Shown here piece after piece: positions 46,167-55,503 of a stretch of DNA of 64,000 nucleotides. Source of the DNA: Bacteroidota bacterium (GTDB taxonomy: Bacteria; Bacteroidota; Bacteroidia; Flavobacteriales; Flavobacteriaceae); contig JADFOK010000006.1 of the NCBI GenBank assembly GCA_022562895.1, positions 33,071 through 97,070 of the forward strand. The letters are read 5' to 3'. A program made the translations under genes and the position numbers. Within the stretch, counting starts at the first letter, position 1. The number at the start of each line of letters is the position of its first letter. A model generated the notes under the pieces. The model saw only the letters and a list, made by a program, of their open reading frames with translations, searched no databases and was not told the DNA's origin.

Positions 46167-46505
46167 TTATGCGGTTTTTTTGTTGCGGGTTCTTCTTCTT
46201 TCTGCCCAGGCAATTGCATGTTTGTCAAGACTTACAGTTAAATTGCGCATAATACGTTCATCTCGTCTAAATTCAATTTCTAGGTCGTTGATAGCTTCAC
46301 CATTCACAGTGTATTCAAACAAATGGTAAAACCCACTTTTCTTGTGATGGATTGCATAAGCTAATTTCTTTAGCCCCCAATCTTCTTTGGATATCATCTT
46401 AGCACCTTTAGAAACAAGAATATCTTCATATTTCTTAACTGTTTCCTTTATCTGATCTTCAGATAAAACGGGATTTAAGATGAAAACAGTTTCATAATGA
46501 TTCAT
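46167..46505 (-). CDS. rpsF: 30S ribosomal protein bS6
   Basis: The 112-residue product is a standard bS6: NHYETVFILNPVLSEDQIKETVKKYE at the start, the WGLKKLAYAIHHKKSGFYHLFEYT strand region and the RDERIMRNLTV segment. It pairs with bS18 in the 30S platform. It is the first gene of the operon and has a near-perfect promoter at 46563-46592. Confidence 0.97.
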   Translation of the reverse strand: MNHYETVFILNPVLSEDQIKETVKKYEDILVSKGAKMISKEDWGLKKLAYAIHHKKSGFYHLFEYTVNGEAINDLEIEFRRDERIMRNLTVSLDKHAIAWAERRRTRNKKTA

Positions 46506-46562
46506 AAAAAATCTGTATTTTAATATTTATTAATATTATTTTGGTTTTTCACCAAGAGCGTG

Positions 46563-46592
46563 CAAAAATACTACTTTATTTAATATTTTCAA
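46563..46592 (-). promoter_or_regulatory. Predicted promoter of the rpsF-rpsR-rplI operon
   Basis: On the minus strand, TTG (46590-46592) and TATTTTTG (46563-46570) are separated by 19 bases, matching the Bacteroidota consensus. The leader of about 50 bases contains TTGG/CCAA that could form a short hairpin. The rest of the 305-base gap up to 46810 holds nothing else I can support. Confidence 0.85.
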
Positions 46593-46810
46593 ATCTAATT
46601 TTATATATACTTAAATCCCTTTTCTATTTAAGAAATTAAGGTGTTATTTTTCTTGATTTATTCCCATATATTCAAAAATTTCCATCTTTTCTAAATAATA
46701 TATATTTTCCTACAAAAATTGACGAAATTCATTTTTTTCTCGATAAAAGTTAAAAAAACTTGCCATTCATCGATATTTTCCCTATAATTGCCTAGTGAAA
46801 AATCATAGTT

Positions 46811-47527
46811 GTGGACAAACATGTATTAAAGTGTGCTATTGTAGATGATTCTACTTTACAACGCCTTTCGATCGTTAGGCTTATAGAGCAGCATCCCTCT
46901 CTTCACCTTTTAGCAGAATACAAAAATGCAATTGAGGCTAAAATGGGACTAGCTACTAATGATATAGACCTTATTTTTCTCGATATTGAAATGCCAATTC
47001 TTTCTGGTTTTGATTTATTAGACGATCTTACCGAAAAACCACAAATAATATTTGTTACTGGTAAAACTAAATACGCATTTAAAGCATTTGATTATGATGC
47101 AGTGGATTATTTGCGTAAACCCATTTCAAAAGAACGTTTCCTTAACGCTGTTCACAAAGCAATCACTAATTATAAATTGAAAAATGAAGATGGTTTTGAT
47201 GATGAAGATTTCATATTTGTAAAAAGCAATCTAAAAAAACGCAAAGTCTTTCTAAATGAATTACGCTACATAGAAGCACTCGGGGATTATGTAAAATTGG
47301 TTACCGAACACGACGCTCTTGTTGTTCTTTCTACTATGAAAGCTTTTGAGGCATTACTTCCCAAAGAAAGATTTCTACGAATCCACAAATCATATATTGT
47401 AAATCTTGATAAAGTAGAACGATATAATAGTAAATTAATTGAATTGGACAAGGAACGACTCCCTTTAAGTCGAAACCGGAAAGCCGATCTGGTTGAAGCC
47501 TTAACAGCTTCCATGCAAAGATCCTAG
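46811..47527 (+). CDS. LytTR-family response regulator
   Basis: The 238-residue product has a receiver domain (about 8-125) with the acidic pair in CAIVDDS, phospho-acceptor Asp58 in LIFLDIEMPILSG, Thr in VTGKT and Lys in YLRKPIS. The C-terminal LytTR DNA-binding domain (about 145-235) has LNELRYIEALGDYVKLVT and ERFLRIHKSYIVNLDKVE. No histidine kinase is next to it, so the partner is elsewhere. Translation appears to start at GTG 46811. It converges with priA, two bases away. Confidence 0.92.
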   Translation: MDKHVLKCAIVDDSTLQRLSIVRLIEQHPSLHLLAEYKNAIEAKMGLATNDIDLIFLDIEMPILSGFDLLDDLTEKPQIIFVTGKTKYAFKAFDYDAVDYLRKPISKERFLNAVHKAITNYKLKNEDGFDDEDFIFVKSNLKKRKVFLNELRYIEALGDYVKLVTEHDALVVLSTMKAFEALLPKERFLRIHKSYIVNLDKVERYNSKLIELDKERLPLSRNRKADLVEALTASMQRS

Positions 47528-47529
47528 AC

Positions 47530-49980
47530 CTAATAATTATCAACATCTATAATTACACGTACACTTGAAAATTCCTTGATGGAATTAAAACTTCTTTCAA
47601 TATTACCTATAAAATACTTTGTTTTAGATAAGGACTGATTTTTCTTAATTTTCACTAAAATATTACTGATAAATAAATTTCTAATACGCCCAACAGGTGG
47701 AGTTTCAGGTCCTAACACGTTTTCCTTTAATTTGGTTTTTAATGCCTTCCCAAACCAAGTTGATGCCTTTTGCATCTTCGAAAAATTGCGTTCCTTAAAA
47801 GTGATTTTTATTGTTCTGTAATAAGGTGGATATTTATATTGATCCCTGTCTTCTAATTGTTGCTTATACATTTCTTCATAGTCATTATTGCTCACTTGTT
47901 GAAGAATCTGATGGCTGGGATTATACGATTGTATTAAGACCAACCCTCTTTTTTGTGTACGCCCTGCCCTTCCTGCCACCTGTTCTAATAATTGAAAACA
48001 ACGTTCATGAGCTCTGAAATCAGGGAAATTGAGTAAATTATCTGCATTCATTACACCCACCAAACAAATATTTCTAAAATCCAATCCCTTGGCAAGCATT
48101 TGTGTGCCAACTAAGATATCGATGCTTTGATTTTCAACAGCTTCAATTATTTTAGCATAGGCGTGTTTCTTTCTGGTGGTGTCCCGATCCATACGCGCTA
48201 TTGTATGATTTGGAAATAAAGTATTTAATTCGGTTTCAATCTGCTCAGTACCTAATCCTTTCGAATCTAAAGTTTCACTCCCACAAGCCAAACAGGATAT
48301 TAACATGCTCATAGTATACCCACAATAATGACATCGCAACTGATTTTTATATTTATGATACGTAAGGCTCACATCACAATTAGGACACTGTGGGGAAACA
48401 CCGCAAGTAGTACATTCGATCACGGGGGAATAGCCACGACGGTTTTGAAATAAAATCACTTGCTCTCCATTTTCCAAAGCAAAATTAATCTCTTCCAATA
48501 ACCTATCACTAAAATGACCTTTCATTCGTTTTATGCGATACATTTCCCTAATATCAATCAATTCTATTTTGGGAAGCAAAACTTTTCCATACCGTTCTTT
48601 TAATGTTACCAATCCATATTTTTTAACTTTAGCATTATAATAACTTTCCATTGATGGTGTTGCTGAACCCAATAAAACTTTTACCCCATGTAATTTTGCC
48701 AATACAATAGCACTGTCTCTAGCATGGTAACGAGGTGCAGGATTATACTGCTTAAATGAGGGTTCATGTTCCTCGTCCACAATTATTAATCCCAAATTAG
48801 CAAAAGGCAAAAAAAGCGATGAACGCGCACCGATAATCACCTGTGCTTTGTGTTTGTTTTCCAATACGTTTCTCCATACTTCTACCCTTTCATTTAGGGA
48901 ATATTTAGAATGATACACCGAAATTTTTTCACCAAAATACTGCTGCAACCTACTAATTAGCTGGGTCGTTAAAGCAATTTCCGGGAGTAAATACAATACT
49001 TGTTTTTCAGTAGACAGAATCTCCTCGATGAGCCGAACATAAATTTCTGTTTTTCCGCTTGAAGTAACTCCAAACAGCAATGTAGTATCGCTGGATTTAA
49101 AGGAAGTTTTTATTTCCTGCAGTGCTTTTTCTTGAGATTTGGTTAGGGATTTTACTTTTGAAGCTTCTTTACCTGTATATTCTACTCTGTCTATCTGAAT
49201 AAAATATTCCTCAATTATTCCTTTATCAACAAGTACTTTTAAAACTGCTGATGTTGTTTCACTTTTCTTCTGAAGTAATAAAGATTCTATCGGTTTTTTT
49301 TCTTGTGCCGACAGCATAAATAAAGTCATCAATACCTTCCGTTGCCTCGGAGCACGAGAAATAGTCTCTAAAAGTTCTTTTAGATTTTTTTCGGAAGAAT
49401 ATTGATCTGAAATTTTTACATAACGTTTTAATTTTGGGATATACTTTTCAAAAACCTCTTCCTGAACAGCTATAATTTCTTTTTCAAGTAATTTCTGAAT
49501 TACATTAACTACACTCTTTCGATCTAAAATTGAACGAATATCATTTATATGTATGGATGATTGATGTTGTAGTGCTTCATAGACCAAAAATTCATCATCT
49601 GTAAATTGCGTTTCATCTTGTGGATCATTAGAAGCCAGTTCAATGATTGTCTCACTTTCCAATAAAAATGCGCTGGGAAGAGCAGCACGTATCACCTCTC
49701 CAAGTGTACACAAATAATAGGATGCCATCCATTGCCAATGTTTTAGCTGAGTTGAGGTAATAATTGGTGTTTCATCAAGTATTTGATCAATGGGCTTCGT
49801 TTCATATTCAAGAGGTGCGTCTCTATGAATTTGTCTTACAATTCCAGTATAAATTTTTGATTTTCCAAAGGGAACAGCGACACGCATTCCGGGTTGTAGT
49901 AATGATGCTTCATCACTGTTTACGTTGTATGTAAAGGTCTGTTTGAGTGGAATAGGAAGGATAACGTCTATAAAATACAA
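47530..49980 (-). CDS. priA: Primosomal replication restart helicase PriA
   Basis: PriA reloads replisomes at stalled forks. The 816-residue product has an N-terminal 3'-DNA-binding domain starting YFIDVILPIPLKQTFTYNV, Walker A GVTSSGKTE, the DEEH box IIVDEEHEPSFKQYNPAPRYHARD, and a paired zinc-cluster region (CTTCGVSPQCPNCDVSLTYH, then CHYCGY and CLACGS), followed by motifs V and VI (QMLAKGLDF, QVAGRAGR). It starts five bases after the BrkB-like gene, so nadC-brkB-priA is one minus-strand operon. Confidence 0.95.
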   Translation of the reverse strand: MYFIDVILPIPLKQTFTYNVNSDEASLLQPGMRVAVPFGKSKIYTGIVRQIHRDAPLEYETKPIDQILDETPIITSTQLKHWQWMASYYLCTLGEVIRAALPSAFLLESETIIELASNDPQDETQFTDDEFLVYEALQHQSSIHINDIRSILDRKSVVNVIQKLLEKEIIAVQEEVFEKYIPKLKRYVKISDQYSSEKNLKELLETISRAPRQRKVLMTLFMLSAQEKKPIESLLLQKKSETTSAVLKVLVDKGIIEEYFIQIDRVEYTGKEASKVKSLTKSQEKALQEIKTSFKSSDTTLLFGVTSSGKTEIYVRLIEEILSTEKQVLYLLPEIALTTQLISRLQQYFGEKISVYHSKYSLNERVEVWRNVLENKHKAQVIIGARSSLFLPFANLGLIIVDEEHEPSFKQYNPAPRYHARDSAIVLAKLHGVKVLLGSATPSMESYYNAKVKKYGLVTLKERYGKVLLPKIELIDIREMYRIKRMKGHFSDRLLEEINFALENGEQVILFQNRRGYSPVIECTTCGVSPQCPNCDVSLTYHKYKNQLRCHYCGYTMSMLISCLACGSETLDSKGLGTEQIETELNTLFPNHTIARMDRDTTRKKHAYAKIIEAVENQSIDILVGTQMLAKGLDFRNICLVGVMNADNLLNFPDFRAHERCFQLLEQVAGRAGRTQKRGLVLIQSYNPSHQILQQVSNNDYEEMYKQQLEDRDQYKYPPYYRTIKITFKERNFSKMQKASTWFGKALKTKLKENVLGPETPPVGRIRNLFISNILVKIKKNQSLSKTKYFIGNIERSFNSIKEFSSVRVIIDVDNY

Positions 49981-49984
49981 TGGT

Positions 49985-50902
49985 TCAGCAGTTTTGATTT
50001 TTCATGGTTTTTAGTGTTGCATTCAATTCAAATCCTAATAATAGCAGATTCGAGTTTATCCAAATATAAAGCATCATAATTAACAGTGCTCCTATAGATC
50101 CGTATAACTCATTATAGTTTGAGAAATTTTCGATGTAAATACCAAAAAAGTAAGTAGTTAACATAAACAAAAGTGTTGTCACCAATGCACCAATTGAGAA
50201 AAAACGAATGGTCTTTCCCTCTTTAATTCCGTAATAGTACAAGATTGCGATTACCATATAAACCAGTATAACAAAGATCAAATAACGAAAGGTTGATATC
50301 CAAAAAACATCATTACTTATAAAATCCTCACTTTTTAATGTTCCAATTATATACTCACTATACACAATGATTACAACTGTTACGAGTAACATTAACGCCA
50401 AGAAAACAGACACGACTAAAGCCACAATATATTGTCTAAAAAAATTTCGGTTGATGGTAACATGATAGGAAAATTCAAACCCGCTAAAAATAGCATTGAT
50501 TCCATTTGTCATTAAAAAAATAGTAAGAATAAAAACTATTGAAAGCAATCCTCCACGAGGGTTTGCTGAAATATCCTCTATAATTGGAAAAAAGAATTCA
50601 CTGGTTTGGGGTGGTAAAATTCCATCAATAAATAGTAAAAACTTTTCCTGAAAATTATCGATGGGTACATAAGGTATAAGGTTAAGCAAGAACAATAAAA
50701 AAGGAAAAAGAGCCATAAAAAAACTAAATGCAATAGAACCTGCTCTTGTAGAAAAAGTCCCTTCAATAATACCATAAATATAAGTTTTTATTAGGTCGAA
50801 AACAGATAATCCTCCAAATCCTGGTAGATTAATTTTCTTGCAAAACAATATTATTTGGCGTATCACCGGTATCTTTAAAAGTATGTCTTCTACCTCGTTC
50901 AT
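49985..50902 (-). CDS. YihY/BrkB-family inner-membrane protein
   Basis: The 305-residue product has six membrane helices and the YihY/BrkB opening segment (GIIEGTFSTRAGSIAFSFFMALFPFLLFLLNLIPY at about 50-85). The family is widespread, was once called ribonuclease BN by mistake, and lacks a settled function. The start overlaps the nadC stop by four bases. A clean C-terminal helix pair (ELYGSIGALLIMMLYIWINSNLLLLGFELNA) is present. Confidence 0.9.
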   Translation of the reverse strand: MNEVEDILLKIPVIRQIILFCKKINLPGFGGLSVFDLIKTYIYGIIEGTFSTRAGSIAFSFFMALFPFLLFLLNLIPYVPIDNFQEKFLLFIDGILPPQTSEFFFPIIEDISANPRGGLLSIVFILTIFLMTNGINAIFSGFEFSYHVTINRNFFRQYIVALVVSVFLALMLLVTVVIIVYSEYIIGTLKSEDFISNDVFWISTFRYLIFVILVYMVIAILYYYGIKEGKTIRFFSIGALVTTLLFMLTTYFFGIYIENFSNYNELYGSIGALLIMMLYIWINSNLLLLGFELNATLKTMKNQNC

Positions 50903-51756
50903 ACAGCTTTTAAACTTAAATCCATATTATGTACCGAATGTGTCAAATCTCCGCTAGAAATATAATCTACACCACATTCTGCATATTTTCTTAGGGTCTC
51001 CAAAGTAATTCCCCCACTCGATTCGGTTAGGCATTTATCGCCAATTAATGCTACAGCCTTTCGGGTATCGCTGTAATTAAAGTTGTCGATTAGTATACGA
51101 TACACACCATCGGATTCTAAAATCTCTTTAATTTCTTTCAGGTTTCTTGCTTCCACAATAATTTTTAAATAAAGATTATTACTCTTTAAAAAATCTTTGG
51201 TTTTATTAATAGCCTCCGTAATTCCTCCCGAAAAATCGATGTGATTATCTTTTAGCATAATCATATCATCCAATGCAAATCGGTGGTTCTCCCCTCCCCC
51301 TAATTTTACTGCCCATTTTTCAAGAGCGCGAATTCCCGGAGTGGTTTTTCTAGTATCCAGTATTTTAGTCCCTGTTCCTTCTAATAGCTCAACGTATTTA
51401 TTAGTCTTGGTTGCAATGGCACTCATACGTTGCATTGCATTAAGTACTAATCGTTCCGCTTTTAAAATAGATTGTGAATTTCCCGTCACATAAAAACATA
51501 TATCACCATACTTAACTTTATTCCCGTCAGGGATTTTAACATCCATTATTAAACCCCGATCCACAAATTCAAAAACTTGCCGGGCGAAATCAATTCCCGC
51601 AATAATTCCATCGTCTTTTACCAAAAGTTTCGCTTTTCCCTGAGCGTCATAAGGAATACACGCCAATGAACTATAATCCCCGTTGCCAACATCCTCTCTA
51701 ATTGCATTAGCAATAATGAGATCAATTTCCTTATTAAATTTCATTTCTGAAATCAT
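50899..51756 (-). CDS. nadC: Nicotinate-nucleotide pyrophosphorylase (carboxylating)
   Basis: NadC condenses quinolinate with PRPP and releases CO2, giving nicotinate mononucleotide in NAD synthesis. The 285-residue product shows REDVGNGDYSSLA (usually REDxGxGDxT), AERLVLNAMQRMSAIATKT, the DTRKTTPGIRALEKWAVKLGGGENHR core (about 136-161) and MIKDNHI-like MLKDNHI. It heads the nadC-brkB-priA operon. Confidence 0.95.
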   Translation of the reverse strand: MISEMKFNKEIDLIIANAIREDVGNGDYSSLACIPYDAQGKAKLLVKDDGIIAGIDFARQVFEFVDRGLIMDVKIPDGNKVKYGDICFYVTGNSQSILKAERLVLNAMQRMSAIATKTNKYVELLEGTGTKILDTRKTTPGIRALEKWAVKLGGGENHRFALDDMIMLKDNHIDFSGGITEAINKTKDFLKSNNLYLKIIVEARNLKEIKEILESDGVYRILIDNFNYSDTRKAVALIGDKCLTESSGGITLETLRKYAECGVDYISSGDLTHSVHNMDLSLKAV

Positions 51757-51856
51757 ATCGGTTAGTTTTAGCTAAAATAAGAAAAGTAGTCGGAAGCTAG
51801 AAGGGGGGAACCGGAAAAGAAAGTTTATGTAATTTTAAGGCAAATTTCTTAACTAA

Positions 51857-52330
51857 ATGAAAATAAATCTCCTCGCTATAGGAAAAACCGATAATAGAAA
51901 TCTTCAATACTTAATTGATGAATACACCAAACGAATAGGTTTTTATATTTCCCTTAATTTTGAAATCATTCCCGACATTAAAAACTCAAAAAATCTGTCT
52001 GAATCACAACAAAAACAAGTTGAAGGAAATGAAATATTAAAACGAATTGGAAAAGGTGATACTATTATCTTATTAGATGAAAAAGGAAAAATGTATACCT
52101 CTATTGAATTTTCAGAATTTATTCAAAAAAAATTGAATAGCGGACTTAAAACCTTGGTATTTGTAATAGGTGGTCCTTATGGATTTAGCAAGGAAGTTTA
52201 TGCCCGGGCCAACGGAAAAGTATCACTTTCTTCAATGACTTTTTCCCATCAAATGGTACGATTATTATTCATTGAACAATTATACAGAGCTTTTACAATA
52301 TTACGTAACGAGCCTTATCATCATCGGTAA
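51857..52330 (+). CDS. rlmH: 23S rRNA (pseudouridine-1915-N3) methyltransferase RlmH
   Basis: RlmH methylates pseudouridine 1915 of helix 69 in 23S rRNA using SAM. The 157-residue SPOUT protein has the N-terminal INLLAIGKTDNRNLQYLIDEYTKRI, the knot segment FVIGGPYGFSKEVYARANGKVSLSSMTFSHQMVRLLFIEQLYRA from about 109, and the C-terminal EPYHH that is diagnostic of the family. It reads out divergently from nadC with 100 bases between starts. Confidence 0.96.
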   Translation: MKINLLAIGKTDNRNLQYLIDEYTKRIGFYISLNFEIIPDIKNSKNLSESQQKQVEGNEILKRIGKGDTIILLDEKGKMYTSIEFSEFIQKKLNSGLKTLVFVIGGPYGFSKEVYARANGKVSLSSMTFSHQMVRLLFIEQLYRAFTILRNEPYHHR

Positions 52331-52335
52331 TATTT

Positions 52336-52467
52336 TTATTCGGTACGCTTATATTTTTCCTTCATCATCTCAAAGTATATAAACCCAAAGCGACCATACC
52401 AATCCTCCATACCAAATTGCTGTTCACATTCTCCTATAGATTTTAGATTACACTCTAAAGCATTCAT
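52336..52467 (-). CDS. Small protein, 43 residues
   Basis: ATG 52465-52467 to TAA 52336-52338 encodes 43 residues, MNALECNLKSIGECEQQFGME and then DWYGRFGFIYFEMMKEKYKRTE. There is no membrane segment, and the composition is rich in aromatics and charged residues, as in a folded small protein. It lies 19 bases downstream of the MBL-fold gene on the same strand and converges with rlmH. I do not recognise a family. It could also be the remnant of a longer gene. Confidence 0.4.
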   Translation of the reverse strand: MNALECNLKSIGECEQQFGMEDWYGRFGFIYFEMMKEKYKRTE

Positions 52468-52486
52468 CAGTTATATATATTTTTTA

Positions 52487-53461
52487 TCATAGTTTTATTA
52501 CATCAAGAATACTCGCAATGTTAAATCCATTTTTTAAAATCCGTTTAGCCTGCTTACTTTCAGGTCTTAATGCTGGATTTGTATGATTAAAATGAATAAA
52601 ATAGATTTTTCTTTTTTCTTCAGAAGGTAATTCTTTAAATAAGGACATACTTTCAATAATAAAAGGATGGGGTATTTCTGAAATATCACGCTTGTTGATT
52701 TCATCACCATCGTAAAAAGTTCCGTCGATGAAGGCATAATCAACCCCCGAAATTGCCTCAATGATATTGGTCTCCCATTTTTCCCACTTATCGATATCAG
52801 GAATAAAAAGAATTCTTTTATGAGGACCAACAACAGTATAACCAACAGTTTCCGAATATTCATCTCTATGCGGTACCCTAAACGGAATAATCCGAATATT
52901 AGTCGATAATGATATTTCTTTACCGTCGGATATTTCCATAAGTTTTATATTATTACCAGATACTAATTGTCCCCAGGGTCCATTTTCTTTCAAAAATGAT
53001 TTCATTTTCGGCATGGTATAAATAGGAACCAAATTTGCATTCATGGCTTCTTTACCAAAATACATCAATCCGGTATAATGTCCTATATGTGCATGTGTTA
53101 AAAAGATACCATCAGAAGTTTCCTTCATATTAAAGGGAGAATACTTCTTTAAAATTTTTAACTGAGTAGCAATATCAGGTGTTGCTTCAATTAGATACGT
53201 TTTTTTATTTTCAGGGTCAATGAGACCTAGGGAGACTACTTTTCTACTTTTGTCTCCATTGGCAAACAACTCTTTACAGCAATCTTTTTTACAGGCAATA
53301 TGTGGAGAACCTGCATCTTGAACAGTGCCTAGAATAATTAAAGATGTTTCTGAAATGATATAATCGGAAGAAGATTTCCCAATTGAATCGCTTTCGTTAT
53401 TAGTGGATTCTATACAAGAATAAAGAATGAAGAATGAAAAAAAAATAATAAATAATTTCAT
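52487..53461 (-). CDS. PqqB-like MBL-fold hydrolase, lipoprotein
   Basis: The 324-residue product has a lipoprotein signal with Cys16 in the lipobox (FILYSC). It then resembles PqqB metallo-beta-lactamase-fold proteins: LGTVQDAGSPHIACKKDCC (a possible structural zinc site), the HxHxxH motif THAHIGHYTG (His123, His125, His128), HRDEYSETVGY, and HFNHTNP near the end. PqqB has a role in PQQ synthesis, but there is no pqq cluster here, so a periplasmic hydrolase of unknown substrate is likelier. It ends a run of three exported-protein genes. Confidence 0.85.
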   Translation of the reverse strand: MKLFIIFFSFFILYSCIESTNNESDSIGKSSSDYIISETSLIILGTVQDAGSPHIACKKDCCKELFANGDKSRKVVSLGLIDPENKKTYLIEATPDIATQLKILKKYSPFNMKETSDGIFLTHAHIGHYTGLMYFGKEAMNANLVPIYTMPKMKSFLKENGPWGQLVSGNNIKLMEISDGKEISLSTNIRIIPFRVPHRDEYSETVGYTVVGPHKRILFIPDIDKWEKWETNIIEAISGVDYAFIDGTFYDGDEINKRDISEIPHPFIIESMSLFKELPSEEKRKIYFIHFNHTNPALRPESKQAKRILKNGFNIASILDVIKL

Positions 53462-53472
53462 TTAATAAGATT

Positions 53473-53973
53473 TTAATCGTCAATTATTAAACTATCCGAT
53501 TCCCTGTTAATAAGTGCAGATTGACCATTTAACAATTTCCAACCGTCTTCTCGTTTTATAAGAGTGCCAGATTCAATTATTAGCATTTTAGAGGTCACAC
53601 CGGTAGTATCAACCATATATCCGTTTACAATTCCAGTATAATTTGCAATAGTATTTGAAAGGGGAAATATCTGTAAAGTATCCCATCGATATTCCACTAT
53701 CCTGAAATTATCTGCATTCGCCTTTAAAATAGTAATGACAGAATCATAAGATATAGCTGATTCATATCCTGGAGGTACCCAATAAAAATCTGAAGAATCA
53801 TCTAAATATTTAAATTCTCCTCTTAGACCTTGAATACTAATGTCTTTATAGTAATCTTCAAACATTTGATCAATTTCTAAAATGACAGTTTTTTTATTGA
53901 ATTTAGTAGTAGTATTAATTTCATTACAGGCAAAAAGAATAATCAATGTAGCTAAAAAAATTATGTTCTTCAT
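53473..53973 (-). CDS. NTF2/SnoaL-like lipoprotein
   Basis: The 166-residue product has a lipoprotein signal (MKNIIFLATLIILFAC) and a body that fits the cystatin/NTF2-like fold (DUF4440-type): an N-terminal helix (VILEIDQMFEDYYKDISIQG), several beta strands (NFRIVEYRWDTLQIFPL, IANYTGIVNGYMVDTTG) and the typical EDGWKLLNGQSA end. Such domains bind small molecules or act as accessory subunits. It is flanked 11 and 32 bases away by two exported hydrolase genes on the same strand, so joint expression is likely. Confidence 0.78.
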   Translation of the reverse strand: MKNIIFLATLIILFACNEINTTTKFNKKTVILEIDQMFEDYYKDISIQGLRGEFKYLDDSSDFYWVPPGYESAISYDSVITILKANADNFRIVEYRWDTLQIFPLSNTIANYTGIVNGYMVDTTGVTSKMLIIESGTLIKREDGWKLLNGQSALINRESDSLIIDD

Positions 53974-54005
53974 ATTTATTATTTAATTGAGGTTATTTTT
54001 TAAAG

Positions 54006-55352
54006 CTATTCTATACTCCCTATAATTTCTTTTAAAAACACATTTACATTAAAATCCGGATTTTCTTTTAAACCTGTTCTTACAATCACTAAGTCTTTTG
54101 ATGGAATGATAAACACGTACTGGCCTTGATATCCATTACATGAATACATATCTCTTGGAACATCGGGGAATTTCCCTCCTGCATTTAACCAAAAATGACC
54201 CCCGTAGACTCCGTCGGAACCATTTGTAGGTTTTCTTGAAAAATCAACCCATGATTTGTTTATAATTTGTTCACCATTCCAATTCCCGTTATGTAGATAC
54301 AACAATCCAAATTTAGCCCAATCTCTTGTAGTTGCCCATGCGTAAGAGCTCCCCACATAATTGCCTGAATAATCGGTTTCAATGAGCATTGAATTCATTC
54401 CTATTTTATCGATTAATTCGGTATACCAGAAATCTAAATATTCCTGATGTGATTTAAACTGATTTCGTATAAAACCACTTAACATATTACAAGTGCCACT
54501 TGAATAATTCCAGGATTCATTAGGTGTACCCGATAATAATTTAACTCTTTGTACTTTGCTCATGTCGGACTCTATAAAAAGCATTTTGGTAACATCACAT
54601 ATCTTTGTATAATCCTCTTCCCATTCTAAACCGCTATTCATATTGAGAAGGTTAGCTAAGGTGATATCCTTACGATCATCACTTTGCCATTCGGTAAACA
54701 AATTATTATCTGTCAATGTAATTATACCTTTCCTTTCAAGCACTCCTAACACAGCGCTCGTTACGCTTTTTGCCATAGACCAACCTAAGAAAATTGATTT
54801 TTCATTAAATCCCTGGGTATATTTTTCTGATATTATTTGATCCTTATAAATCACCAGAACTGAACGTGTTTTTTTAATTTCATATTCTGTATCAACAAAA
54901 GCATCATCTACCGCTTTTTGTAACTTCTTATAGTCCACATTGGTAAAAAAAGTATCTTTTTGAGCTAATTCACCATAGGGATATCTAAGATTTTTAAGGG
55001 TCTTATCTCTATTGGGCTTTAGATAGGTATCTTGGATTATAGTAGCATCTACAGGTAATAACACAACGCCTACACCTTTTCTAAAAATAGCCTTTCGTTT
55101 CTTAATACCCAATGCTCTTGAAGTAACTGATTTCATTGCTATATCTACTTCACTACTTGCCAAATTCATAGATGGAACATCGTTATCTTCCTTTTCAGTA
55201 AACTCTTGAGCTCTATCTGCAATAAATAAGTGTGAAGCAATACTTTTTGATGAAAATCCGCTAACAATATCTAGTTTCGGGTAGGTGTTAAAAGCAAAAT
55301 ACCCTGCAATTATAAGAAGTATTACAAAGGTATATTTTATGAGTTTTTTCAT
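54006..55352 (-). CDS. Membrane-anchored serine hydrolase (class C beta-lactamase fold)
   Basis: The 448-residue product has one N-terminal membrane anchor (MKKLIKYTFVILLIIAGYFAF) and a serine-hydrolase domain from about residue 155. The nucleophile motif S-M-A-K is at 192-195, the second motif NYSSGT near 282 (a Ser replaces the usual Asn of YxN), and HFWLNAGG serves as the third motif region. Relatives include esterases, D-aminopeptidases and 6-aminohexanoate-dimer hydrolases; the substrate is unknown. It is the first of three co-oriented exported-protein genes. Confidence 0.85.
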   Translation of the reverse strand: MKKLIKYTFVILLIIAGYFAFNTYPKLDIVSGFSSKSIASHLFIADRAQEFTEKEDNDVPSMNLASSEVDIAMKSVTSRALGIKKRKAIFRKGVGVVLLPVDATIIQDTYLKPNRDKTLKNLRYPYGELAQKDTFFTNVDYKKLQKAVDDAFVDTEYEIKKTRSVLVIYKDQIISEKYTQGFNEKSIFLGWSMAKSVTSAVLGVLERKGIITLTDNNLFTEWQSDDRKDITLANLLNMNSGLEWEEDYTKICDVTKMLFIESDMSKVQRVKLLSGTPNESWNYSSGTCNMLSGFIRNQFKSHQEYLDFWYTELIDKIGMNSMLIETDYSGNYVGSSYAWATTRDWAKFGLLYLHNGNWNGEQIINKSWVDFSRKPTNGSDGVYGGHFWLNAGGKFPDVPRDMYSCNGYQGQYVFIIPSKDLVIVRTGLKENPDFNVNVFLKEIIGSIE

Positions 55353-55503
55353 GGGAAATTAATGAGATTTAAGTTTTAAATGACTTAGTAGCTAGATATC
55401 TATAGCAGTAATACAATACAAGTTGATTTATTACAAAACTAACTATTTTTGCTTATTTACCGTTCAATTCAATAAGTATCAATGTTATATCTTTTTAAAA
55501 AAA

